Source: a bacterium (GTDB lineage Bacteria > Atribacterota > JS1 > SB-45 > 34-128). Taken from it: DNA of 6,737 nt. Position 1 is the first letter of the stretch, and each line of letters opens with the position of its first letter. The DNA is taken from NCBI GenBank assembly GCA_018903015.1, contig JAHIPR010000132.1, positions 1-6,737 of the forward strand, in the 5' to 3' direction. The position numbers and the translations under genes are program-made. The notes beneath the pieces are model-generated. The model was not told the DNA's origin. It saw only the letters and a program-made list of their open reading frames with translations, and searched no databases. This document shows positions 1-6,645 of this stretch, one piece after another.

Positions 1-1
1 C

Positions 2-166
2 GCTATCTTTCTTGTTTCGGCTGATTTAGATGAAGTATTGAAATTATCCACTAGAATAATAGTAATCTATAATGGTGAAATAGTAGCAAGGTTTGATGAT
101 GTTAATGACATAACCCAACGGGATCTTGGCCCATATATGCTGGGAGTGAAAAAGAAGGGGGAATAA
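2..166 (+). CDS. ABC transporter ATP-binding protein, C-terminal end (nucleoside/BMP-type importer, partial)
   Basis: The gene enters from the left edge, and only its last 54 codons are visible, ending in TAA at 164-166. The visible peptide begins AIFLVSADLDEVLKLS and continues TRIIVIYNGEIVA. This is the segment after the Walker B/D-loop of the second nucleotide-binding domain in sugar/nucleoside-type ABC ATPases (family pattern: ISxDLDEvlxlSDRiaVmyeGxIv). A serine sits where many ABC ATPases have the H-loop histidine, as is common in the C-terminal half of these tandem-domain proteins. The next gene starts one base after the stop and encodes a matching permease, so this is the energising subunit of that importer (YufO/NupO-like), on the cytoplasmic face of the membrane. 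The family assignment is firm because of the neighbours. Substrate specificity is inferred from the locus. Walker A and the signature motif lie outside the window. Confidence 0.88.
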   Translation, partial: AIFLVSADLDEVLKLSTRIIVIYNGEIVARFDDVNDITQRDLGPYMLGVKKKGE

Positions 167-167
167 A

Positions 168-1244
168 GTGGAAAAATTTATTTTAAAATATTTTAATCTT
201 ATCAGAGTGGCAATAGCCATATTGATTGGTATAATAATCAGTGTTTGTATTATATATATTATAAGTAAAGAGCCCGGGATTTCTTTGAAGTCATTGTTCT
301 TGGGACCCTTACTTTCTAAGAGTAGATTTGGAAATTTTATAGAGACTGCTTCCCCGATTATATTTTGTGGTCTGGCCATTGCCATTCCCTTCCAGGCCGG
401 ACAATTTAATATAGGAGCAGAAGGAGCCTTATTTATAGGAGCGGTGGTCGGTACCGCCTTCGGCGTCTCTACTAGTATGCCGGCTTTTTTACATATACCT
501 TTAGTTTTACTGGTGGCTGGTTTAACCGGAGCTTTCTGGGGATTTATTCCCGGATTTCTAAAAGCCAAATGGAATACCAGTGAACTTGTGATCAGTCTTA
601 TGTTAAATTATGTGGCTTATTTTATCGGATTATATCTTATTAATTTTCATTTTAGAGATAAAGCTGCCGGTTATCTGGTTTCCTATAAACTTCCCGAAAC
701 GGCCTGGCTGGTTCAATTTATTCCGGGTACCAGAATTCATGTAGGAGTTATAATTTCCCTGGGATTTGCAGTCCTGGTTTATTATTTTTTATACCACACT
801 ACCTTAGGATACGAGATAAGGACCAGCGGTTTTAATATAAATTTTGCCCGATTTGGAGGAATTAATGTCTTTAAAGTAATTATAATTGCCCAGGTGATCG
901 GAGGTTTTATTGCCGCTATTGGGGGTATGACTGAGGTTATGGGGGTTCACAGAAGGTTTAACTGGCAATTAAGTCCGGGATATGGTTGGGATGGTGTAGT
1001 TGTGGCTATTATCGGAAGGAATAATCCCCTGTTAATTATTCTTTCTTCCTTATTCTTAGCTTACTTACGAGTTGGTGGTAGAATTTTAAATCTTCTTTCA
1101 GATATACCTTCTGAGATGATCACGGTGATTCAATCAATAATAATACTTCTTATAACTGCCGAAGCTTTTCTGGCAAATTGGAAATATAAGATTACAGTTA
1201 GAGAAGCCAAAGCAAAGGAGGTAGGTAATGAACCCTCTACTTAA
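168..1244 (+). CDS. ABC transporter permease, YufP/NupP-like (nucleoside importer)
   Basis: This 358-residue integral membrane protein of the BPD_transp_2 family forms half of the channel of a nucleoside (BMP/YufNOPQ-type) importer. The start is GTG, one base after the ATPase stop, and is supported by an AAGGGGG ribosome binding site at 155-161. Residues 14-33 form a first hydrophobic helix, and about eight more membrane segments follow up to residue 336. Family signatures are QFNIGAEGALFIGA at 79-92, NTSELVISLMLNY at 136-148, the cytoplasmic coupling-loop region RTSGFNINFARFGGINV at 217-233 (RTSG starts near 218), and GYGWDGVVVAIIGR at 271-284. The C-terminus is hydrophilic and charged. The reading frame overlaps the next permease gene by 17 bases, which suggests coupled translation. 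Length and motifs match intact members of the family. The exact nucleoside cannot be read from sequence; B. subtilis relatives carry guanosine and other nucleosides. Confidence 0.93.
   Translation: MEKFILKYFNLIRVAIAILIGIIISVCIIYIISKEPGISLKSLFLGPLLSKSRFGNFIETASPIIFCGLAIAIPFQAGQFNIGAEGALFIGAVVGTAFGVSTSMPAFLHIPLVLLVAGLTGAFWGFIPGFLKAKWNTSELVISLMLNYVAYFIGLYLINFHFRDKAAGYLVSYKLPETAWLVQFIPGTRIHVGVIISLGFAVLVYYFLYHTTLGYEIRTSGFNINFARFGGINVFKVIIIAQVIGGFIAAIGGMTEVMGVHRRFNWQLSPGYGWDGVVVAIIGRNNPLLIILSSLFLAYLRVGGRILNLLSDIPSEMITVIQSIIILLITAEAFLANWKYKITVREAKAKEVGNEPST
1214..1222 (+). promoter_or_regulatory. Ribosome binding site for the second permease
   Basis: AAAGGAGGT lies inside the 3' end of the first permease gene, six bases before the ATG at 1228. 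It fixes the start of the second permease 17 bases before the first permease's stop codon. Confidence 0.85.
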
Positions 1245-2163
1245 AAGTATACTTTCTCCTCAATTTGTATTTGCCATAATCAGAGTTACTACTCCTCTAT
1301 TATTTGCAGCGATAGGGGTAGCAATTTCTGTTCTTTCTGGTTCTATAAATATAGGCCTGGAAGGAATAATGCTGATTTCTGCTTTTTTTGGGGTCATCAT
1401 AAGTGCCTTCACCGGAAGTTTAGTACTCGCTTTGATAGGCGGTATTCTGGTTGGTATCGGGATGGGTGCCTTATTAGGATATTTTCATCTCAAATTAAAG
1501 GCAGATATAATTATCGCTGCTATAGCTTTAAATATGTTCGCTTCCGGAATAACTATATTCTTTTTATACATCTTTACCCATGATAAAGGGACTTCGAGTT
1601 CTGTAAAAAGCTTGATCTTCCCCTCCCTGCAGATACCGATTATAAAAGAAATACCTATCCTGGGAGAGATAATAAGCGGACACAATGTTCTTACTTATTT
1701 TGCCCTGGTATCAGTGGCTTTATTCTATTATTTAATCTACAAAACCTCGCTGGGTTTAAGAATTAGAGCGGTGGGACAGAATCCTGATGCTGCAGAATCA
1801 GTAGGGGTAAATATAAATAAAATTAAATTATATTCTCTTTTGCTTTCTGGTTTCTTTGGTTCTTTGGGAGGCTTATATCTTTCAATGGGTTATGTCTCCT
1901 GGTTTTCTCGAGATATGACTGCCGGGAGAGGATTTATTGCGATTGCTGCTGCAGCTTTAGGGGGAAATTTTCCTCTGGGAACATTTTTAGGGGCACTCTT
2001 TTTCGGAATTGTTAATGCTATAGCTATCTATATTGCTCCCTTAGAAATACCCTCAGAATTTATACACTCTCTCCCCTATTTCGTAACCGTAGTTGCTTTA
2101 GCTGTATATTCAATAAGATTAAGTAGAAGAAAGAAAATTCTGAGCAAAAAGGAGGAAATATGA
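1228..2163 (+). CDS. ABC transporter permease, YufQ/NupQ-like (nucleoside importer)
   Basis: This 311-residue membrane protein is the second permease of the importer and a partner of the one upstream. It belongs to BPD_transp_2 and is the shorter paralogue typical of nucleoside/BMP systems. Signatures are INIGLEGIMLISAF at 40-53, the coupling-loop motif LRIRAVGQNPDAAES at 177-191, and MTAGRGFIAIAAAALGG at 230-246, the last being strongly conserved in YufQ-type permeases. About eight to nine hydrophobic segments are visible, with a Lys/Arg-rich cytoplasmic tail at 299-309. The start is set by a near-perfect AAAGGAGG. The stop overlaps the next start as ATGA (2160-2163), again implying translational coupling with the nucleoside hydrolase. 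No substrate-binding lipoprotein (BmpA/YufN type) is in the window. In such operons it usually lies upstream of the ATPase, which would be beyond the left edge. Confidence 0.93.
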   Translation: MNPLLKSILSPQFVFAIIRVTTPLLFAAIGVAISVLSGSINIGLEGIMLISAFFGVIISAFTGSLVLALIGGILVGIGMGALLGYFHLKLKADIIIAAIALNMFASGITIFFLYIFTHDKGTSSSVKSLIFPSLQIPIIKEIPILGEIISGHNVLTYFALVSVALFYYLIYKTSLGLRIRAVGQNPDAAESVGVNINKIKLYSLLLSGFFGSLGGLYLSMGYVSWFSRDMTAGRGFIAIAAAALGGNFPLGTFLGALFFGIVNAIAIYIAPLEIPSEFIHSLPYFVTVVALAVYSIRLSRRKKILSKKEEI

Positions 2164-3095
2164 AAAAAGTTTTAATAGATTGTGACCCAGGCCATGATGA
2201 TATGATTGCTATAATGTTAGCCTGTGCTTCAGATAAACTGAAGGTAACAGGGATAACTACAGTTGCCGGGAATCAGGAGGGGGAAAAGACCTTCAATAAT
2301 GCCTTGAAGATTTTAACCTTGATTGACCGAAAAGATGTTCCAGTTGCCCGGGGATTTAATAAACCCATTTTGCAGGAGTTGGTGACTGCTCCCGAAATTC
2401 ATGGAGTATCAGGATTGGATGGTGCAGACTTACCTGTGCCTGAGGTCAAGCCTTCTCCTCTTCATGCGGTAGAGTTTATTATAAAGACTTTACTCGAGTC
2501 TAAGGAGAAATTATATCTTATCCCTGTGGGGCCTCTGACTAATATCGGGGTAGCACTTTTACGTGAACCGAAGATTGGTGAGAAGATTGAAAGAATTGTA
2601 TTGATGGGAGGGGCAGTCTTTGACTCAAATATTACTCCGGCTGCTGAATTCAATATCTATGTGGACCCGGAAGCAGCCAAGATAGTCTTCGAATCAGGTT
2701 TACCACTGACTATGGTGGGCCTTGATGTTACTAATAAAGCTCTCTTTTCTTTTGAGGATATCGATAAATTGGAGAAGTTAAATGGCAAAGTTTCTAAAGT
2801 GGTTGCTTCTCTTTTAAGATTTTTTGCCCGAGCCAATCATGAAATTTTTGGTTTTAATGGGGCACCACTACATGATGCCCTTGCCGTTTCTTATGTAATT
2901 GATGAAACGGTTTTAAATACAAAATTTGTACATGTGGACATAGAAACCAGAGGAGAGTTCACCCGGGGGCAGACGGTGGTTGATGTTTATGGAGTTACCA
3001 GAAAGGCTCCCAATGTTGAGGTAGCTTTTGACCTCGATCTGAAAAAATTTAAAGAGTTGACCTTTAAGGCTATTAAAGAACTTGATCGGGGGTAA
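2160..3095 (+). CDS. Inosine-uridine-preferring nucleoside hydrolase family protein
   Basis: This 311-residue cytoplasmic enzyme hydrolyses the N-glycosidic bond of a ribonucleoside to give free base and ribose. The N-terminal calcium-binding motif DCDPGHDD is at residues 7-14. Other family signatures are N38 in TTVAGN, HGVSGLDG at 81-88, GPLTNIG at 124-130, LMGGAV at 148-153, and EFNIYVDPEAA at 163-173, where E163 and N165 match the ribose-contacting residues. The catalytic-site motif LHDALAV has H238 and D239. All expected active-site elements are present and the length is normal, so the enzyme should be functional. A GGAGG ribosome binding site at 2151-2155 and the ATGA overlap with the permease link uptake directly to cleavage. 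Base preference (purine-specific, pyrimidine-specific or broad) cannot be settled from motifs. The nearby gpt and amidohydrolase remnants favour purines. Confidence 0.94.
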   Translation: MKKVLIDCDPGHDDMIAIMLACASDKLKVTGITTVAGNQEGEKTFNNALKILTLIDRKDVPVARGFNKPILQELVTAPEIHGVSGLDGADLPVPEVKPSPLHAVEFIIKTLLESKEKLYLIPVGPLTNIGVALLREPKIGEKIERIVLMGGAVFDSNITPAAEFNIYVDPEAAKIVFESGLPLTMVGLDVTNKALFSFEDIDKLEKLNGKVSKVVASLLRFFARANHEIFGFNGAPLHDALAVSYVIDETVLNTKFVHVDIETRGEFTRGQTVVDVYGVTRKAPNVEVAFDLDLKKFKELTFKAIKELDRG

Positions 3096-3103
3096 AAGGA
3101 AAT

Positions 3104-3447
3104 ATGATTATAAAAAATGACCTTGTTAAGAGGTTGTGCAGAAGATGTAAATAGTTTGGATTGGTTCAATAAATATATCTGGGTATATGAAAAAAATCTT
3201 CTTCCAGAAGATGTTTATAAGAAAAGATTCTCCAAGCATGAATCCTGAAATAAATATCTTTGCGAATATCCTTTACTCACTTTCTCAGAGAGATATTGAT
3301 ACAGTTATTGTTGACGGGAAGGTGGTAGTAAGAGGGGGTAAGCTCTTAACCATTGATGTCAAAGAGGTGGTAAAAGAAGCCAACAGGATTAAAGAAAGGC
3401 TTTTACAGAGGACCGATGAAAAGCCTATGCAGGAATTTGGAAGATGA
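3104..3447 (+). pseudogene. Amidohydrolase (TRZ/ATZ, MtaD-like deaminase family) remnant with two internal deletions
   Basis: Three fragments of one amidohydrolase lie in three different frames. (1) ATG at 3104, behind AAAAGGA, encodes MIIKN, the typical family N-terminus. (2) From 3117 another frame reads MTLLRGCAEDVNSLDWF and then NKYIWVYEKNLLPEDVYKK. This matches the region just after the metal-binding HTHxPM motif in family members (PMTLLRGxAEDL...W...LP.E....), up to about 3226. (3) From about 3226 to 3447 a third frame reads SPSMNPEINIFANILYSLS, then DIDTVIVDGKVVVRGGKLLTID and a helical tail. This is the C-terminal beta-strand domain of the same family (DxVxTVxVxGKxvxxxgxlxTID). Compared with a usual length near 430 residues, roughly 55 residues are lost at the first junction and about 250 at the second, including HxH and every other metal ligand. 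The open frame at 3187-3447 has no ribosome binding site, and its first dozen or so residues are an out-of-frame reading of fragment 2. Exact substrate class (nucleobase or S-adenosylhomocysteine deaminase) is inferred only. Confidence 0.85.
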
Positions 3448-3479
3448 TTTTTAAAAGAATAAATGAAGAGGGATGAATT

Positions 3480-4850
3480 ATGGTAAAAAAAGCCTGGAAG
3501 ATCGAATATGATCTATTGAATTCTGCAAAGCCTAAGACAAATAAATTACCCGGCTGGGGAGGTATCTCCAATTTTGAAAAATTTAATCAGGAACTTCTTA
3601 AACTCTTCTGGTTGAGTTTTGTCCCTGGTTCGGGTGCTCTGGAGCATTTAGTGGTGGGAGCAGTACAGTCAGTAGAAAATATGGGTAAGGACATAACTGA
3701 AGCGGAAAGATTACTGGAAGATGGTTTTCAAGCTTTGGGAAAAAATGACCTAGTATCTCTGGGAGCCATCACTTCTAATATATTCCATTTATTAAATGAA
3801 GCAAAAGATATCCCCGGTCATCCTTATCATAGATTCAAACGTCCTCTTGGATGGGAGGAGATAGCCGAACATTTTCCAGAAGATGAAGATATCAGTGTAT
3901 CTCCAGATGTTTTAAGAGATAAAATTTACGGTGGTTGGGTAGGCCAGATATGTGGGGGGTCGATGGGGACAGCTGTTGAGGGTTATACTCATGATGCCTT
4001 AATTCATGCTTTTGGAGATAAATTAGGAACATACTTATATAAGCCCAGTACTATTAATGATGATATTACCTATGAAATAGCATTTTTATTAGCTTACGAG
4101 GAATTCAAACAAAATATAACATCTAAAGATATAGCCTTAAAATGGGTTGCTCATATCCCCTTCGGTTGGTCTGCGGAATATGTAGCCCTGGAGAATCTCA
4201 AACGGGGGATTTATCCTCCTTTATCCGGGCGGATTGCAAATCCTTATCAGGAATGGATAGGTGCCCAGATGAGATGTATGGTGCAGGGTCTTATTTCTCC
4301 GGGGGAACCTTGCAAGGCAGCAAGGCTTGCCTTTTTAGATTCTCAAATATCTCACAGTGGGAATGGGATATACGGGGGAATACATAGTGCAGTACTTACC
4401 AGCCTGGCTTTTATCTATGATGAGCCAAGGAGTATTATCAAGAAGTCGTTGGAATATATACCGGAGGGTACTGAATTTAAAGAAGTTGTAAATACGGTAA
4501 TAAGATGGTGTGAGGAAGCTGGAAATTGGGAAGAGGTGCTTAGAAAAGTTGAGAACCATTTTAAAAAATACAATTGGGTTCATCTTTATCCCAATACTGC
4601 TGGCGTAATAACCTCACTATGGTTTGGAGAAAGAGATTTTGAAAGAAGTATGAGGATTGTGTCTTCTTTTGGATATGATGTAGATTGTAATGCCGGAGAA
4701 GTAGGCACTGTTCTGGGAATAATCTTAGGGATAGATGGGATAGATTCCAAATGGTATAAACCATTCAATGGTATTATTGAAACTTATATGAAAGGATTTA
4801 AGAAAATAAAGATAAACAAACTTGTGGAAAGAACGGTGAATTCTATATAA
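3480..4850 (+). CDS. ADP-ribosylglycohydrolase (DraG-like fold) family protein with N-terminal extension
   Basis: This 456-residue, apparently soluble protein has no signal peptide or membrane helix. The start ATG at 3480 has a GAGGG ribosome binding site at 3468-3472. Residues 147-435 form an ADP-ribosylglycohydrolase-type all-helical domain. DKIYGGWVGQICGGSMGTAVEG spans 147-168 (family pattern: D+i.G.l.G...GdalG...EG). NDD at 193-195 supplies the first metal-binding carboxylates. HSGNGIYGG is at 292-300, and DVDCNAG at 400-406 is the second metal-binding signature (family DxDxNAA/G). All key metal-site positions are therefore kept. The first ~145 residues are an extra region with a helical middle (LERLLEDG-like segment, then LVSLGAITSNIFHLLNEAKD) that I do not recognise. 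Known family members remove ADP-ribose from proteins or small molecules or act on related ribosyl compounds. The position after a nucleoside hydrolase suggests a ribosyl or nucleoside-derived substrate, but this is inference. Confidence 0.87.
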   Translation: MVKKAWKIEYDLLNSAKPKTNKLPGWGGISNFEKFNQELLKLFWLSFVPGSGALEHLVVGAVQSVENMGKDITEAERLLEDGFQALGKNDLVSLGAITSNIFHLLNEAKDIPGHPYHRFKRPLGWEEIAEHFPEDEDISVSPDVLRDKIYGGWVGQICGGSMGTAVEGYTHDALIHAFGDKLGTYLYKPSTINDDITYEIAFLLAYEEFKQNITSKDIALKWVAHIPFGWSAEYVALENLKRGIYPPLSGRIANPYQEWIGAQMRCMVQGLISPGEPCKAARLAFLDSQISHSGNGIYGGIHSAVLTSLAFIYDEPRSIIKKSLEYIPEGTEFKEVVNTVIRWCEEAGNWEEVLRKVENHFKKYNWVHLYPNTAGVITSLWFGERDFERSMRIVSSFGYDVDCNAGEVGTVLGIILGIDGIDSKWYKPFNGIIETYMKGFKKIKINKLVERTVNSI

Positions 4851-4949
4851 TATGAGATACAGAACGGTTCTTTGGATCAAAATAAAAACAGCTATCAGCG
4901 AAATTTTCCGGTAACCTGGGAACAATTTCATCGGGATAGCCGGGCTTAA
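4851..4949 (+). pseudogene. gpt: Xanthine/guanine phosphoribosyltransferase remnant (N-terminus only)
   Basis: Directly after the ADP-ribosylglycohydrolase stop, in the same frame, the sequence reads ...SLDQNKNSYQRNFPVTWE then QFHRDSRA, followed by TAA at 4947. FPVTWEQFHRDSRA matches the highly characteristic N-terminus of Gpt-type purine phosphoribosyltransferases (hPVSWeqlHRDsRALAwrL in many bacteria; IVTWDMLQIHARKLASRL in E. coli). A normal protein has about 150-180 residues. Here the match stops after the RA of RALA and the PRPP-binding motif and everything else are absent. A TTG at 4872 is the likely original start, giving 25 residues. The 37 bases between this stop and the next gene show no further Gpt sequence. 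Family recognition rests on about 14 residues, but these are distinctive and fit the purine context. The fragment is too short to have any enzyme activity. Confidence 0.72.
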
Positions 4950-4986
4950 GTCTGTTGTTTAGACTTCAAAGAAAAGAGACGGATTA

Positions 4987-6528
4987 ATGAGGAAAAAAAG
5001 AAAAGACGGTAGTTATATAAATAAATTGGTAAATAAATTCAGGCGGTTAAAGACAGAACCAAATAAACCGAATAATAAAATTAATAAAACAAATTTGAGA
5101 GCACAGCCCATTTTTAGTGATACATTCGGATTTAAGAAGAACGAACAAGCACTTCAACGAAGTAGGCAGGAGTTTATCGGCCTATTTAAAAATTCTCCGG
5201 AAGCGTTAACCTATACCGACATGGACGGGATTATTCTGGAAGCAAATAAACAATTTGAAGAACTTTTTGGTTATGAACTTGAGGAGATGAGAGGTAAACA
5301 TATTGAAAAAGTATTGACTAATTGGCGTACACAAATTTTGGGCAGCGGCCGTGTTTTTACTAATTTGGAATTAATAGCAAAGAAGAAGAATAATAAGTTA
5401 ATTCATGTTTCAGTTTCTGTTACTTTAAACCAGGTGAATGAGCAAACTACCGGAAAAATATTTTTACTAAATGATGTTACTAATCGCAAAGCAAGTGAAG
5501 CAGTAAATAACGTATTATACAATATTTCCCGCGCAGCTAACTCTGATATTTCCTTAACGCAACTCTATCCTGTTATTCGTGAAGAGCTCAGCACTATTAT
5601 CGATACGACTAATTTTTACATTGCTTTATTCGATGAAGAGAAAAATAAACTTTATTTTTCTTATTGTAATGATGAAACAGGAGAAAAAGATAAGGATTTT
5701 TTAATCTCAAAATACAGTGATTCTAATAATATTTTTTATTATATCTTTAAAACCGGGGAGTCATTACTGTTAAATTATAATAAATATAAAAAATTGATTG
5801 CCCGGGGAGATTTTGTTTCTTATGATGTTATAACTAATAAGCAGATATGGTTAGGTGTTCCTTTAAGGGTAGAAAATAAGATTATCGGCTCCATGGTTTT
5901 GCAAAGCTACACTGATCCGGAGCTTTATTCCCAAAAAGATATAAAACTAATGGAATTTGTTTCTCAGCAGATAGCTACTGCTATTGAGAGGAAACAAGCA
6001 GAGGAAAAATTAAAATTTCTTAGCCTGTATGACCCCCTGACTAAATTACCCAATAGAGTGTTATTTTATGATCGAATGAGACAGGAAATAGCTTATGCTA
6101 AAAGAGAACAGAAGAAATTTGCTCTGATGTTTTTGGATTTGGATAATTTTAAAAAAGTTAATGATAAATTTGGCCATGATATTGGAGATCAGTTACTTCA
6201 AGAAGTAGCAAGAAAATTCAATGAACTCCTGCGGGAAGCCGACACCATTTGTCGTTTAGGAGGAGACGAATTCATTATTTTATTGCCCCGACTTAAACAG
6301 CCCAGAGAAAATGCTGTAGATGTTGCCCGAAAAATACTTCATTCTCTTGGTGAGCCTTTCTTAATTAAGGATAATCAGATATATGTAAACACAAGTATTG
6401 GAATAGCTTTATATCCCGATGATGGGGAAAAGGAAGAGGTTTTGATAAAAAGTGCAGATAAAGCTATGTACACGGCGAAAAAAGAAGGGCCTAATAATTA
6501 TCATTGGGCAGAGTTTAAGTTAACCTGA
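4987..6528 (+). CDS. Soluble PAS-GAF-GGDEF diguanylate cyclase
   Basis: This 513-residue protein makes cyclic di-GMP from two GTP. Residues 1-50 are Lys/Asn-rich and probably disordered, with no membrane segment, so the enzyme is cytoplasmic. A PAS domain spans about 58-168 (FIGLFKNSPEALTYTDMDG, then the NKQFEELFGYELEEM core). A GAF domain spans about 186-334 (LSTIIDTTNFYIALFDEE ... GVPLRVENKIIGSMVLQS). A short charged linker leads to the GGDEF domain at about 345-510. In it DPLTKLPNR is at 349-357, the metal-binding D384 is in FLDLDNFKKVND, GHDIGD is at 396-401, and the signature GGDEF is at 425-429. The R416-E-A-D419 motif five residues before GGDEF is an intact inhibitory I-site, so product feedback is expected. 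No EAL or HD-GYP domain is attached. The ATG at 4987 has only a weak purine-rich ribosome binding site (AAAGAAAAGAGA), and an in-frame TAG at 4960 limits upstream extension. The gene is richer in AAA/AAT/TTA codons than its neighbours. The signal sensed cannot be told. Confidence 0.95.
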   Translation: MRKKRKDGSYINKLVNKFRRLKTEPNKPNNKINKTNLRAQPIFSDTFGFKKNEQALQRSRQEFIGLFKNSPEALTYTDMDGIILEANKQFEELFGYELEEMRGKHIEKVLTNWRTQILGSGRVFTNLELIAKKKNNKLIHVSVSVTLNQVNEQTTGKIFLLNDVTNRKASEAVNNVLYNISRAANSDISLTQLYPVIREELSTIIDTTNFYIALFDEEKNKLYFSYCNDETGEKDKDFLISKYSDSNNIFYYIFKTGESLLLNYNKYKKLIARGDFVSYDVITNKQIWLGVPLRVENKIIGSMVLQSYTDPELYSQKDIKLMEFVSQQIATAIERKQAEEKLKFLSLYDPLTKLPNRVLFYDRMRQEIAYAKREQKKFALMFLDLDNFKKVNDKFGHDIGDQLLQEVARKFNELLREADTICRLGGDEFIILLPRLKQPRENAVDVARKILHSLGEPFLIKDNQIYVNTSIGIALYPDDGEKEEVLIKSADKAMYTAKKEGPNNYHWAEFKLT

Positions 6529-6533
6529 CATGG

Positions 6534-6559
6534 GGCAGGGTCCTCTGGCGTACTTTTTT
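6534..6559 (+). terminator. Possible weak rho-independent terminator after the diguanylate cyclase
   Basis: A short imperfect hairpin (CAGG at 6536-6539 with TCTG at 6544-6547, plus an outer G-C pair across a mismatch) is followed a few bases later by six T residues at 6554-6559. The stem is short, includes a G-T pair and is separated from the T run, so this is only tentative. It is the only terminator-like structure on this strand in the window. Confidence 0.25.
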
Positions 6560-6633
6560 ATTAGACGAAAATAACAAATTTACCAGTTAGTTAGTATCGA
6601 AAATCCACTGTTTTAGGGAATATTATAAGTAGT

Positions 6634-6640
6634 AAAGAGG
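6634..6640 (+). promoter_or_regulatory. Ribosome binding site for the asparaginase-family gene
   Basis: AAAGAGG ends five bases before the ATG at 6646 and supports that start. A TATTAT/TATAAG stretch at 6621-6629 could be a -10 box, but no matching -35 element is evident, so I do not call a promoter. Confidence 0.55.
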
Positions 6641-6645
6641 TACAA

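Noticed and set aside
44..568. Long minus-strand open frame (174 codons) opposite the first permease.
   Set aside because: It lies antisense to a well-supported membrane protein gene, has low-complexity Pro/Lys/Ile content and no recognisable domain. It is a shadow of the coding strand.
3187..3447. Independent 86-residue protein gene.
   Set aside because: There is no ribosome binding site. Its first dozen or so residues are a frame-shifted reading of a conserved amidohydrolase segment, and the rest is the C-terminal domain of that family, so it is part of the pseudogene.
4142..4387. Plus-strand 81-codon frame inside the ADP-ribosylglycohydrolase gene, and minus-strand frames at 4335-4931.
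   Set aside because: All overlap conserved parts of the intact gene or the gpt remnant and show no family features of their own.
4891..4946. Possible structured RNA or cyclic di-GMP riboswitch upstream of the diguanylate cyclase: nested perfect 6-bp inverted repeats (GCTATC/GATAGC at 4891-4896 and 4935-4940; GAAATT/AATTTC at 4900-4905 and 4924-4929) and a GATAGCCGGGCTTA string resembling the 3' end of GEMM-I.
   Set aside because: The conserved GEMM core (a GNRA-capped stem and the ACGCAAAGC-type segment) is missing, and the same bases translate into a clear Gpt N-terminus, which explains the sequence better.
4948..4966. Hairpin AAGTCT-7 nt-AGACTT as a terminator before the diguanylate cyclase.
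   Set aside because: The stem is only six AT-rich pairs and no T run follows on either strand.
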